Assembly (NCBI GenBank): GCA_016715645.1 | Contig: JADJZR010000004.1 | Span: 186,001-250,000 of the forward strand | Direction of reading: 5' to 3' | DNA: 64,000 bases | From: Elusimicrobiota bacterium | GTDB taxonomy: Bacteria; Elusimicrobiota; Elusimicrobia; FEN-1173 | Part shown: piece by piece, positions 44,088 to 53,921 of the stretch | How positions within the stretch are numbered: position 1 is the stretch's first letter | Layout of the letters: each line of letters starts with the position of its first letter | Position numbers and translations under genes: made by a program | Notes under the pieces: model-generated | Databases searched by the model: none | What the model was told of the DNA's origin: nothing | The model's input: only the letters and a program-made list of their open reading frames with translations

Positions 44088-44853
44088 TCGGCTTTTTGTG
44101 GATCTCAAGGGCCAGGGCCGAAAAGCCCTGATCGCTTACGTGACCGGAGGGTATCCGACCCTGTCGGTCATGGACAAAGCGGTGAAAGATTTGGTGCGCG
44201 GGGGCGCGGACCTGATCGAGATCGGGGTTCCTTTTTCCGATCCCATCGCCGACGGGCCCACCATTCAGGAATCTTCCCAAAAGGCGTTGGACGGCGGCAT
44301 TACACCCGGCGCACTCTTGGACTGGGTCAAACGGTTTCGAAAATCTCACGAAACGCCGTTGGTGTTGATGACCTACATGAACCCCGTCGTGAGCCGGGGG
44401 TTCGATCGGTTTGCCCGGGAAGCCAAAACGGCGGGCGTTGACGGGGTGATTGTCCCAGACCTGATCATTGAGGAAGGCGGCCCGCTGGAAGAATCCTTGG
44501 CCCGACAGGGGATCCACCTGATTTATTTGGTTGCGCCCACAACTCCCAAGTCTCGGCGCGAACAAATCGCTCGGCGGTCAAAGGGATTTCTGTATGCCGT
44601 ATCGCTGACGGGCGTCACGGGCGCACGGCGGGCTTTGCCAAAAGACGTGGGTGCCTTTTTAGCCGATGTGCGCCGCCGGTCGCCGGTCCCCGTGGCGGTG
44701 GGGTTCGGCATTTCCGACCCCGCCCAAGCGCGCCACGCCGCCGCCGAAGCCGACGGCGTAATCGTCGGTTCCGCCCTCATTCAACGACTAAAAAACAAGG
44801 AACCTCTGCTCCCCTTCGCCCGCTCCCTCCGCCACGCCCTCGACCGCCCTTAG
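44074..44853 (+). CDS. trpA: Tryptophan synthase alpha chain
   Basis: TrpA cleaves indole-3-glycerol phosphate and channels indole to TrpB. Intact at 259 residues: LIEIGVPFSDPIADGPTIQ holds the catalytic Glu and Asp, MTYMNPVVSRGFDRF, GVIVPDL, and SLTGVTGAR for loop 6. Last gene of the trp run. One of the few genes in this half without a frameshift. Confidence 0.96.
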   Translation: MNRIDRLFVDLKGQGRKALIAYVTGGYPTLSVMDKAVKDLVRGGADLIEIGVPFSDPIADGPTIQESSQKALDGGITPGALLDWVKRFRKSHETPLVLMTYMNPVVSRGFDRFAREAKTAGVDGVIVPDLIIEEGGPLEESLARQGIHLIYLVAPTTPKSRREQIARRSKGFLYAVSLTGVTGARRALPKDVGAFLADVRRRSPVPVAVGFGISDPAQARHAAAEADGVIVGSALIQRLKNKEPLLPFARSLRHALDRP

Positions 44854-44876
44854 CCCCAATGCAGTTTAGATTAGCA

Positions 44877-44903
44877 GTCATCCCGGCGAAAGCCGGGACC
44901 CAG
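44877..44903. repeat. REP-like palindrome
   Basis: GTCATCCCGGCGAAAGCCGGGACCCAG contains the hairpin CCCGGC-GAAA-GCCGGG. This is a widespread bacterial interspersed palindrome. It sits between the convergent trpA and nucleotidyltransferase genes and could act as a bidirectional terminator. Confidence 0.7.
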
Positions 44904-45736
44904 TCATTGAAAATCATTTGATAGGGTCTTTAAAGGCCGCTTTGGAAGAGAAAGTGTTGTGAGGAGCGGCATAAAAGTTTGTTTGATTTGTTCGTCCACA
45001 AGCTCCCTCGGAACATTCCAACGGGAGAAATAATCTTTTAACATTCCATATCCGGGTTGGCGATCATTCCCCACAAAACGTTCAAGAATTCTTCCCGCTT
45101 TTCTGACTTGCGCATCGCCCAGTAGTTTTTTTACTTTTGAAGAAGCTTTTCTCGATCCGGTGAATACCTCAAAATAAAAGCGATGGTGGCAAGATCTTTG
45201 GGGGTCTTTGTCGTGTTAACCCTGTGTTCAAGAAGGAGTGCTTTTGAAAAAATTAATCCTTCCGGTGCTGCAATCTAGATTTTGAGGTCTTTCCCTTTAT
45301 AATTAATCGTGTGGGAAATCGGGTCCGGTTTAAGAGCGATCGCAACTTCAGGGACGGGGTAACACGCGACGTAGGGCCTTTCTATGGCTTTTTGTCCTTT
45401 TGGGAGAATACGAGGATCTGTTATAAAATCGACCGGGATCAGAAACTTATTGACCAAGTAAGAAAACTGATTTTTAAATTCATCATCAATATCTATCTTT
45501 CTGGGAACAAGATGAGCAGCAAGCAATTTTTGATAAACCGGCTCAGAAAACCGATCCGGTGTCATGTGTTTAACGGCAAAATCAATGTCCATTGTCATGA
45601 TTTCTGGAGTTGGTTTCTTCCAAATGTAAGTGGTATAGAGGTAAGGACACCAACCTCCCACCACGATAAGGTTGTTGAGATTCTCTTGGCCAAGCGCCAA
45701 AAGAGTTTCATGAAATGCCTCTTCATACGGCGTCAT
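44904..45736 (-). pseudogene. AbiEii-like nucleotidyltransferase (toxin-type), broken
   Basis: The N-terminal 153 codons are open and contain the nucleotidyltransferase signature GGWCPYLY...MTMDIDFAV (about residues 28-55). Then an in-frame TAG follows KGKDLKI. The same frame continues IAAPEGLIFSKALLLEHR to about 45130, where a 1-nt shift in an A-rich run leads into KVKKLLGDAQVRKAGRIL and a stop at 44904. Restored length would be about 277 residues. Its ATG overlaps the stop of the AbiEi-like gene. Both lesions could be sequencing errors, but this AT-rich locus also fits true decay of a toxin gene. Confidence 0.75.
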
Positions 45737-46440
45737 TTGTTAGACCCAATAATTGGATTTGCTCTTTCTTTCAGTTGGGCAACCAACCATTCTGCTTGTT
45801 CCTCTCCCCCCAACGGGTGATTGATCAAATCCAGATACAATTGAAGGTTCGAAACAACTTGATAACCTCCAATCGGTCGAGAATCACGGAACACGGAACT
45901 CCTGTAAATAGGCAAAACGAGATGAACGTTCGCTCCTGCTTTTGGGGGAATAAGTGGGAAATACCTTTGTAGATCACAGAATAAATCCTCGGCTTTATCT
46001 TCAGTAACATCAACATATGTAGTTATGTCGTTATTAACAACGTAGGGTGCCACCAGATTGGCTCCACTAAATGAGGTCAAAGCGTAGCGAATCCCCTTTG
46101 AAACGAAATGGTCCCTGAGTTTCGGTAAAAGTTCCGGGTCTGGTGAGTAAAAGTGAGCCTGAGGATTCCTCTGAAACCGATAAGACTGAGTCCAAGCCTT
46201 GAGTAATTTTTCAGGTTGAGTGAGTTCGGAATGACTAAATCGACCGGATGTTCGTCGCTTGACGAACCCCGATACTTCAAGGTCAGTGAGGACAAGAGAG
46301 ACCAGTCCAAGCGATACTCCTTCCACAGCAAGTTGACGAGTCGTCCAGTGTCGATTTGGTTCTCGAAGAAGAGCACGGAGAACAATTGAGGATTTGTCTC
46401 CAAATATACTTTGCAGACCCGGAGAAGTTAGAATAGACAT
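45733..46440 (-). CDS. AbiEi-like antitoxin/transcriptional regulator
   Basis: A 235-residue protein with an N-terminal winged-helix region (VLRALLREPNRHWTTRQLA and SLGLVSLVLTDLEVSGFVKR, about 18-65) and a C-terminal domain typical of AbiEi-family antitoxins (RYALTSFSGANLVAPYVV, about 120-140; ends with the QLYLDLINHPLGGEEQAEW segment). In type IV AbiE systems this protein represses the operon and counteracts a nucleotidyltransferase toxin. The toxin partner overlaps downstream by 4 nt. Lower GC than the flanking trp genes suggests transfer. Confidence 0.75.
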   Translation of the reverse strand: MSILTSPGLQSIFGDKSSIVLRALLREPNRHWTTRQLAVEGVSLGLVSLVLTDLEVSGFVKRRTSGRFSHSELTQPEKLLKAWTQSYRFQRNPQAHFYSPDPELLPKLRDHFVSKGIRYALTSFSGANLVAPYVVNNDITTYVDVTEDKAEDLFCDLQRYFPLIPPKAGANVHLVLPIYRSSVFRDSRPIGGYQVVSNLQLYLDLINHPLGGEEQAEWLVAQLKERANPIIGSNK

Positions 46441-46463
46441 TAATTTAACCTCTATTAAATATG

Positions 46464-46491
46464 AACGTTCAATTATATTAAATGTTCAATG
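46464..46491 (-). promoter_or_regulatory. Candidate AbiEi operator
   Basis: On the minus strand two direct copies of ATTGAAC(A/G)TT, 8 nt apart, and the palindrome GAACGTTC lie between the promoter and the AbiEi-like start codon, as expected for autorepression. Confidence 0.45.
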
Positions 46492-46495
46492 TTTA

Positions 46496-46524
46496 CTATA
46501 TATCATATTAACTTAATTGTCAAG
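46496..46524 (-). promoter_or_regulatory. Promoter of the AbiE-like operon
   Basis: On the minus strand TTGACA (46524-46519), a 17-nt spacer and TATAGT (46501-46496): perfect -35 and 5 of 6 at -10. Confidence 0.75.
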
Positions 46525-46845
46525 CGTTTTAACAAATAACTGAAGTTTTTCCATAAGACTTTGAAATAAATTTTGCCAGCCTACGAGGGACGATATGGGC
46601 TTATGGAGAATCCCGGGATTCCCTGGAAAAGAAATGGGGCGGGAGCAAAAAAGGGAGGGGATTTTAGATAGGGTGTGTGCGGGCGGGGGATGACCTTTGA
46701 GTTGGCGGGAACTTTTTTTCTGGCTGGGTGTCGAACCAAGCGAAAGATAAATCCCAGAAAATCCGATAAAACGGCCCCCTAGAGGGAAAAGGGGATTTGG
46801 CGATTCACCAAATTGGTGAATAATGAAGGGGTGTTTTAGGGGGTG
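46525..46845. other. Non-coding gap between the AbiE-like operon and IS1380
   Basis: About 320 bp. The left third is AT-rich. It includes the small inverted repeat TTCACCAAATTGGTGAA at 46805-46821. No gene or RNA was recognised. Confidence 0.4.
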
Positions 46846-48572
46846 CCTGAAATCGGGATTTCGTGTGGTTTTTGCGGTGCCCCGGCAGAAAGGAAAGAGG
46901 TGGGCTATTCACCCACGCGTGGGAAGGTGTGGTCTGCCAAGCCAAAAGCGGATGAGGGGCTGTGGTCTTTGGCCAGCGGGAGAGGTAAAAATCAAATAAA
47001 ATGCCTCGTCGAAAGACGGACATCTTCACGACGAGGCGATAACATGATAACACGTGCGCTGGAAAAATACAAAGTATCGACGACGAGTCAATCGGTGACG
47101 TCGTATGCGGGGTTGCCGCTGTTTTTGGGAATGGCGAAGAGCCTGGGGCTGGAAGAGAGGCTCAATCGGTTGCCCGTGAAGGTCCGGGAGCGAGGTTACC
47201 GCCCGGCGGAAACGATATTTAGCTTGATGGGGTTGTTGCAGTCGGGTGGAGTGGCGTTGGACGACATGGAACTGCTGAATGGGGACGAGGGATTGAGGGC
47301 GCTTCTGGGGACATTCCCTGCGGCGAATACGGTGGGAAATTTTCTGAGACGATTCGAGAATTCGGCGATACACCGGCTGGGTCAAATCCAATTGGAAACG
47401 GCGGTGAAGGTGATTCGGACGGCGGGGTTGAAATCGGTGGTTGTGGACGTGGACTCGTTTTTTATTGAGTCACAAAAGTCGAACGCGGTGAAGAATTATG
47501 AAGAGAAAACGGGATACAATCCCGTGGCGGTGACGTGCGCGGAGCTGAAGATGCCGATGGCGGGATTGTTTCGACCGGGGAACGCTTCGGCGATGGCGAA
47601 TGTGGCGGGGCTATTGGATCGTGTTCTGGAGGCGATGAAGGGGATTGGTGTGCGCGTTCGCAGCGACAGCGCGGGATTTCAGGCGGGGGTGGTTCGGGTG
47701 CTGAGGGCGAGGGGGGCGCGGTTCACGATAACGGCGCGCAAAGACGCGGCGGTGATTGATGCCATTCGGGGGATAAAGCCGGCGTGTTGGCGCACGTATA
47801 AAGGTGGGGCGTGGGAGAACCGGGAAACGGAGATTGCGCAGACGATTCATGCGTTCGGGGCGGACGATGTTGAAGCGCATCGAATGATCGTGATCCGATG
47901 GAAAAAAACGAATCCGGAATTGCTTGACACAGATCCGTATGATTACCACGCGGTGATCACGAACCTGGATGACTGGTCAGGGGAAATGGTTCTTCAGTTT
48001 CATCGGACGCGACAGGATGGCTCGGAAAACGTGAACAAAGAATTGAAGGGAGGGATTGGTTTATCGAAGTTGCCGTGTCGGAAAATGAAGGCAAATTCGG
48101 CGTATTTTCAGATGGCTCTTCTGGCGTATACGGTGTTCGCGGCGACAAAACATTTGGCGTTGCCCAAGAGCTGGGGTTCTCTGACGATCGACACGGTGAG
48201 ATCACGGCTGATTCGACTGGCGGGGGTCGTGGCGAAACGAGCCCGGTATGTCTGGTTGAAGATCGGGAAGGCGTACCCCTATTTGAGGTGTTTTGAGGAC
48301 GCGCGGTGGCGGATTATAGGGCTATCGGTGGAAATGGCGACGGGATAGATTTTCGAAGGAAGAGCACCAAATCGGTCGACAAGCGAGAGATTCGGCCCGT
48401 TTAAAACGACGGGAAGGAGGGCTACGCCAAAAGGGTTGTGGATAACCCGCGAACAGCGAACCAAGACCATGTCTGACGGGCGCAAAGCGCCCCGGAGAGA
48501 TGAGAACGTCGCGTGGGAGGTTACAAAACCGCCCACAAGACAGGATGGCCCGGAAGATTTTTAAATTTCAGG
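46846..48572 (+). mobile_element. IS1380-family insertion sequence
   Basis: The size (about 1.73 kb) and single transposase fit IS1380. The left end begins CCTGAAATCGGGAT and the right end is the inverse of CCTGAAATTT, sharing CCTGAAAT. No matching target duplication is visible (GGTG versus GATC), so the ends are provisional. About 215 bp between the transposase stop and the right end hold no gene. Confidence 0.6.
47044..48348 (+). CDS. IS1380-family transposase
   Basis: A 434-residue DDE transposase. Catalytic Asp candidates are in SVVVDVDSFFIESQ and RVRSDSAGFQAG; the C-terminal region RQDGSENVNKELKGGIGLSKLPCRKM contains the Glu and the conserved N-x-x-x-x-x-L-K motif. The frame extends to 46843, but the ATG at 47044 gives the usual N-terminus (SYAGLPLFLGMAKSLG follows). 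The gene is intact, in contrast to neighbours, so the element could be active; a multicopy element would also be better error-corrected in assembly. Confidence 0.9.
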   Translation: MITRALEKYKVSTTSQSVTSYAGLPLFLGMAKSLGLEERLNRLPVKVRERGYRPAETIFSLMGLLQSGGVALDDMELLNGDEGLRALLGTFPAANTVGNFLRRFENSAIHRLGQIQLETAVKVIRTAGLKSVVVDVDSFFIESQKSNAVKNYEEKTGYNPVAVTCAELKMPMAGLFRPGNASAMANVAGLLDRVLEAMKGIGVRVRSDSAGFQAGVVRVLRARGARFTITARKDAAVIDAIRGIKPACWRTYKGGAWENRETEIAQTIHAFGADDVEAHRMIVIRWKKTNPELLDTDPYDYHAVITNLDDWSGEMVLQFHRTRQDGSENVNKELKGGIGLSKLPCRKMKANSAYFQMALLAYTVFAATKHLALPKSWGSLTIDTVRSRLIRLAGVVAKRARYVWLKIGKAYPYLRCFEDARWRIIGLSVEMATG

Positions 48573-48637
48573 GATCTTCCACGCCCCCATGTCCCTCATA
48601 AAAAAGTTACCGGATTTTTTGGGCAAAGTCGGGTTCC

Positions 48638-48666
48638 TGGCCAAGGGGTTCCGTAATTTCTACAAT
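48638..48666 (+). promoter_or_regulatory. Promoter of the lipoprotein-resB-ccsA operon
   Basis: TGGCCA (48638-48643), 17-nt spacer, TACAAT (48661-48666). The GTG start lies 7 nt downstream, so the transcript is probably leaderless. Confidence 0.5.
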
Positions 48667-48672
48667 GGGCCC

Positions 48673-49362
48673 GTGGCCACATCGTCCCGATGGTTTTTTG
48701 TCGTGTTTGCGCTTTTCTCCGCCTGCGATTCGGGGGAGATCCGCACGTATCGAATTCCAAAAGAAACGGCGGACGTCGCTCACGTCGACTCTTCCTCCGA
48801 CCTTCCTCATAACCATCCTCCCCTCGATGCCATGGCGTTGCCGGAAGGCCATCCGCCCCTTGGTGAGTTGCCCGCGGGCCATCCGGAAATCGGAACCGGC
48901 ATGTCCATGGCGGACGCGGCCGCCAACGGGTTAACTCCGCCTCCTCCCCCGTCCCAAAAAGTGGCATGGACGTCACCCCCGGGGTGGCAGGAAAAGCCGG
49001 GGTCTGGGTTTCGCTACGCAACGTTCGTCGTTCCGGGATCCGGTGGCACCCCCGCGGATCTGTCTGTTACCGTGTTGGAAGGAGATGCAAAGGGCATATT
49101 GTCCAACATCAACCGCTGGCGCGGCCAACTGTGTCTGGACCCCCTCACGCCGTCCCAATGGGCCCGGGAAGAAAAAACGGTTCGCCCGGCGGGCCGATCG
49201 ATGGTTTACACGTCGTTCGCAAATAAAACAAATCGCATGACCGCCGCCATTTACTCCACGGCGACCCAAACGTGGTTTTTCAAACTGGTGGGCGAAGATC
49301 CCGTGGTTCGGTCGGCGGGGGCCGACTTTATGGCATTCTTGGAAAGTCTGCGAGGGCTGTGA
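48673..49362 (+). CDS. Lipoprotein of unknown function, upstream of resB
   Basis: A 229-residue lipoprotein: short signal VATSSRWFFVVFALFSAC with the lipid-accepting Cys at about 18, a histidine- and proline-rich low-complexity stretch (HPPLDAMALPEGHPPLGELP-like repeats, about 45-85), then a compact domain (about 95-229) with WTSPPGWQEKPGSGFR and a C-terminus ending FMAFLESLRGL. The histidine-rich part could bind metal or heme, an inference. The frame is open to ATG 48589, but the promoter lies inside that extension. GTGA overlap with resB suggests a role in cytochrome maturation. Confidence 0.65.
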   Translation: MATSSRWFFVVFALFSACDSGEIRTYRIPKETADVAHVDSSSDLPHNHPPLDAMALPEGHPPLGELPAGHPEIGTGMSMADAAANGLTPPPPPSQKVAWTSPPGWQEKPGSGFRYATFVVPGSGGTPADLSVTVLEGDAKGILSNINRWRGQLCLDPLTPSQWAREEKTVRPAGRSMVYTSFANKTNRMTAAIYSTATQTWFFKLVGEDPVVRSAGADFMAFLESLRGL

Positions 49363-50509
49363 TTTCGATGCCGACCCTTCCGGTTCCGATCCATCGCCGC
49401 GTGTGGGCGTTTCTGGGGTCCCTGGAACTGACGTCCGTGGTTCTGGTCTTGATGATGATTCTGGTTTTGTTTGGCACCCTCGAACAGGTCCATTTGGGGA
49501 CGTGGCTGGCCCAAAAAAAATATTTCTCTAGTTGGCTGATTTTTTACGAATTGGAAAACGGCGGGCGGGTGCCCGTGTTCCCGGGCGGTTACACCCTGGG
49601 CGGAGTGTGGCTGATCAATTTGGCGGTGTCCCACGCCGCGCGGGCCCGGTGGGAATGGCGTCGGGCGGGGCTAGTGCTGACCCACGGGGGCCTTTTTCTT
49701 CTTGTTCTGGGCCAGGGGTTGACCCAGATGTGGGCCCGGGAAAGCCAAATGGCGATTGAAGAAGGCCATTCGGCGAGCTATTCCGAAGATTACCGGCATG
49801 TGGAACTGGCGATCATCGACACGCGGTCCCCAACGGAAGATGTGGTCCATGCCATTCCCGCCGCCCTGTTGAAAAAAGGCCGGCCCATTCAACTCGATGC
49901 CCTCCCGTTCAAAATTATTCCCAAACAGTTTTTCCAAAACGCTGTTTTAAAAAGCGGCGCCGGCGGTCCGGCCACCATGGGCGTGGGAGCCCGCGTGCGG
50001 GTGTTGGAAGCTCCCCGCGTGACGTCGGACGACGAGATGGACACATCCGCGGCGGTCATCGAATTGGCGGGACCAAACAACAGTCTCGGCGTGTGGCTGG
50101 TGTCCACCGGACTGGAGACGCCTCAAACCGTGGTTGTCGACGGGACAACCTATCAGCTCCGTCTACGCCCGGTTCGGAACTATTATCCTTTTTCACTGCA
50201 TCTCAAACGGTTCACCCACGACCGCTATCCCGGCACCGACATCCCCAAAAATTTCTCAAGCCTTCTGCGTTTGGTGGACCCCGAAACCGGCGAGGACCGG
50301 GATGTTCTGATTTTCATGAACAATCCCCTGCGGTATCGGGGCCTGACGTTTTATCAAGCCAGTTTCGGCAAGGGCGATAAACTGTCCATTCTCCAGGTGG
50401 TCCAAAACCCCGTCTGGGTGGCTCCCTACTTGGCCTGCGCGTTGGTGTGTTTGGGGTTGGGCTGGCATTTTGTCCCTACTTGGCCCGGTTTCGGCGGAGG
50501 ACCGCGTGA
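49359..50509 (+). CDS. resB: ResB-like cytochrome c biogenesis protein, one frameshift
   Basis: ResB (Ccs1) works with CcsA in system II heme ligation to apocytochromes. Helices at about residues 15-35, 70-90 and 98-118 flank a large periplasmic domain, followed by LIFMNNPLRYRGLTFYQASF, the conserved ResB C-terminal motif, and a last helix. A 1-nt shift near 50476 is needed to reach the natural end LARFRRRTA at 50509. GTG start overlaps the lipoprotein stop; its stop overlaps the ccsA GTG. Confidence 0.85.
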
Positions 50510-52319
50510 GGCCCCGTCCGTCGACGTTGGCCGTGTGGGCCGTGGGGGCGGTGTTGGCCTATGGGTTGTTGTCCGCTCGAACGGCTCAATCGCCCGACCG
50601 GGTGTGGGGAGACCTTCCGGTTTTGAGCGGCGGGCGGGTGAAACCCCTCGACAGCGTGGCGCGCCATTCTCTGTTGGTCCTGTCGGGCAAACAGGCGGTT
50701 CGAATGAACGGGCGATCGGTGAGCGCCACGGCGTGGTTGCAGGATATGGTGTTTCAGCCGGACGTGGCGGACACGTTTCCGGTGTTTGAAATCGACGATC
50801 CCGACGTGTTGGGCTCCATCGGCATGGAGTCGGGCCGTCAACGGCGGTATCGGTTTCTTGATTTGCAACCACACCTCGCCGAACTTCAAACCCAATCCGA
50901 ACGGGCCGGGGCGGTTCGGCCGGAATTGCGGTCGCGGTTTCAGAAGGCCTTGCTTCGGTTGTGGGAACAGGTTTTGCTGTATTGGCGGATCCAAAACACC
51001 CTTCGCCTCACGGGCCCGGACAGCGATCTGCCCGGGGTGACCGGGCACGTGCAGGAAATCGAAGCCTATCAGACCGCGTTGAAAGAGCGCGGGGGGTCCG
51101 TCGTGGATCGGCCCGTCGCGGACATGAACACGGTGTTGAGCGCGTTTCAGGCTCGTTACCAAACCCTGGCGGATCGGGCCGAGTTTCGCGCTCTGCCCGC
51201 CGGCGCCCCAGACCGCTGGGCCAGTTTGGGTCAAGGCTTGTTGGCCGGATCGGATGGGTCGCCCTTGCACCCGGCGATTGGATTTTATGCTCGAATGGGC
51301 GACGCCCGCCGGGGGGGTGACACGGCGGCGTTTCGCCAGGCCCTTTTTGACTACCGGGATTGGTTGGGCGAGCATGTTCCCGGCGCCGCCGCCCAGGGAA
51401 GGCGCGAAGGCCTTTTTAACCGCTACCAGCCGTTCTACAAAAGTTTGGTTCTTTACGTGCTCATTTGCGGTCTGGTGTTTCTGTCGTTTCTTCGTTGGCC
51501 GGGGGAGATGCGGCGGACCGCCTATGGAATTTTGGTTCTGGCGTTCATTGTCCACACGGGGGCTTGCTGGCGCGCATGATTTTGCAAGGGCGCGCCGGTG
51601 ACCAACCTTTATTCGTCGGCTATTTTTGTGGGGTGGATCGGTGTTCTTGGGCGTCATCGTGGAACGGATGTTCAAAAACGGCTGGGGTTCGTTGGGGTCC
51701 GCCTCCATCGGGTTTCTGACTCAGATCATCGCTCTGCATCTGGCCGCCCAGGGCGACACGATGGAAATGATGCGGGCGGTGTTGGACTCCAACTTCTGGC
51801 TGGCCACCCATGTGGTGACGGTCACCGGATACAGCGCCACGTTTTTGTCCGGCGCGTTGGGGGTGGTGTTCATCCTGAGGGTGCTTTCAAAAAGCGCGGG
51901 TTGGGGAAGAAGCCGCCCAAAATTTAACCCGCATGGTGTATGGCATTGTGTGTTTCAGTACGTTTTTTAGTTTTATCGGCACGGTGTTGGGCGGCATTTG
52001 GGCGGACCAAAGTTGGGGCCGGTTCTGGGGCTGGGACCCGAAAGAAAACGGCGCTCATGATCGTTTTGTGGAACGCTGATTTTGCACATGGGGTGGGACA
52101 AACAAGTGGGCCGGCAGGGTTGATGAACTTGTCGTGTTTGGGAAACACATTACCGCCTTGTCATGGTTCGGCGTTAACATGCTGGGCATCGGCCTGCATT
52201 CCTACGGTTTCATGGACAAAGCGTCCCTGTGGCTGATCGTGTTTTGTTTGTCACAGGCGGCGGTCATTGGGCTGGGCGCTCTGCCGGCCCGGTTCTGGTC
52301 GTCGCCCTCGGCGCGTTGA
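50506..52319 (+). CDS. ccsA: CcsA-like cytochrome c synthase, several frameshifts
   Basis: CcsA presents heme to apocytochromes. The N-terminal 350 residues are open: one helix, then a large periplasmic region, then FYKSLVLYVLICGLVF. After about 51575 the membrane core is spread over three frames: IFVGWIGVFLGVIVERMF-like sequence, QIIALHLAAQGDTMEMMRAVLDSNF, GTVLGGIWADQSWGRFWGWDPKE (the WWD heme-handling motif) and FGVNMLGIGLHSYGF. At least four 1-nt errors are needed. Together with ResB and NrfH it indicates multiheme cytochrome respiration. Confidence 0.85.
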
Positions 52320-52363
52320 CCGACTACGGCTCCGCCCTTCGGCTTTCCCCCGTCTGAAAAAAA

Positions 52364-52937
52364 ATGGATAATAAGACCGCCATGACCGCAAAACGCCTTT
52401 ACAGTGAAACCGAGATCCGCTCCGCCTTAAACGAAATGGCTCGGTCCCTGGCGGCCCGCGTGTCGGCGCAAAGCCAGTGGGTTTTGGTGGGAATCCATCG
52501 ACGCGGGGTTCCGTTGGCCCGTCGGTTTGGCTGCCGCTTTGGATGAGCGGGGTGTGGCCTCGCCACCGGTGGGAAGCCTCGACATTACGTTTTACCGCGA
52601 CGACGCCGGAGCGTCTCCGTTGGATCCGGTGGTTCAAGACACCGACCTTCCTTTCGACGTCTCTGGCAAAACGTTGATCTTGGTCGACGACGTGTTGTTT
52701 TCCGGCCGCACCATCCGGTGCGCGCTGGACGAACTGATGGATTTCGGCCGGCCGGCCCGGGTGTTGTTGGCGGTGTTGGTGGACCGGGGCCATCGGGAAC
52801 TGCCGATTCAAGCGGATGTGGTGGGGATTACCGTTCCCCAACGCGACGAGCGAGTGGATGTCCACCTCAGTGAAATGGACGGGGAAGACGCCGTGTGGGT
52901 GTCTCCGCCGGGCGAGCGGAAAGGAAAAACACGATGA
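52364..52937 (+). CDS. pyrR: PyrR bifunctional regulator/uracil phosphoribosyltransferase, one frameshift
   Basis: PyrR regulates pyr operons by binding mRNA and has some UPRT activity. RLYSETEIRSALNEMARSLA and LVGIHRRGVPLARR are in the first frame; after a shift near 52525 come LDITFYRDD, the PRPP loop LILVDDVLFSGRTIRCAL and LVDRGHRELPIQADVVG. It leads the pyrimidine run, but I saw no clear antiterminator/terminator pair upstream. ATG 52364 or 52382. ATGA overlap with pyrB. Confidence 0.88.
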
Positions 52938-53921
52938 AAGACCTGTTGGGACTGGAATCGCTTTCGGCCGAACAGATCGGTTACATTCTGGACGTGGCGC
53001 GGCCCATGAAAAATTTGTTCACCGCTCCATCAAAAAAGTTCCGCCCTACGTGGCTGAACTGAAATCCCTTTTGTTTTTTGAACCTTCCACGCGAACTCGT
53101 TCTTCCTTTGAATTGGCCGCCAAACGGCTATCCGCCGATACGCTGTCGTTTACCACGTCCACCAGTTCCGTTACGAAAGGGGAATCGTTGTTGGACACGG
53201 CCAAAACGTACGAGGCCATGAAAGTGGATTTTATCGTCATGCGCCACGCGGCCTCGGGCGCGCCGGAACTGGTGGCGTCGGCCGTGAAGGCCCACGTGAT
53301 CAACGCCGGCGACGGGTCCCGAGCATCCCACCCAAGGCCTGTTGGACATTTTCACGATTTTGGAAAAAAAGCGGAAAATCGAAGGGCTCAAGGTCGTTAT
53401 CTTGGGAGATATTTTGCATTCCCGCGTGGCGCGGTCGAACCTGTGGGGGCTGACCAAACTGGGGGCCCACGTGACAGTGTGCGGTCCATCTACGTTGATT
53501 CCAGCGGGACTGGCCGAGGTTTTTGGGCCGCGGGTCAGCGTCTCCACCGATTTAGAAGAAGCGTTGGACGGGGCCGACGTGATCAATGTGTTGCGGCTCC
53601 AGCGGGAACGCCAGCAAGGCGACTATTTTCCGACCCTTCGGGAATACACCGAACTGTTCGGTCTCACCACGGACCGATTGCGCCGAGCAAAACCGGACTG
53701 CTTGGTTCTTCACCCGGGTCCCATGAACCGCGGGCTTGAGATTTCGTCGGAAGTGGCCGACGGGCCGCGCTCTCAAATTTTTAGATCAAGTGACCAACGG
53801 GATCGCGGTTCGGATGGCGGTGCTCCATTTGTTCGCCGGGCCGGAAGGCCTTCCGGCCACTGTTCCTGACGGTAAACAGACGGCGAAAGCCGTCCAAACC
53901 ACATTCAAGGCACTCTCATGA
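52934..53921 (+). CDS. pyrB: Aspartate carbamoyltransferase, about three frameshifts
   Basis: PyrB forms carbamoyl aspartate. DLLGLESLSAEQIGYILD starts the protein; the carbamoyl-phosphate site LLFFEPSTRTRSSFELA, then MRHAASGAPELVA, the EHPTQGLLDIFTI region split by a shift near 53325, VVILGDILHSRVARSN and LHPGPMNRGLEI. Shifts near 53030, 53325 and 53770. ATGA overlap with pyrC. Confidence 0.9.
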
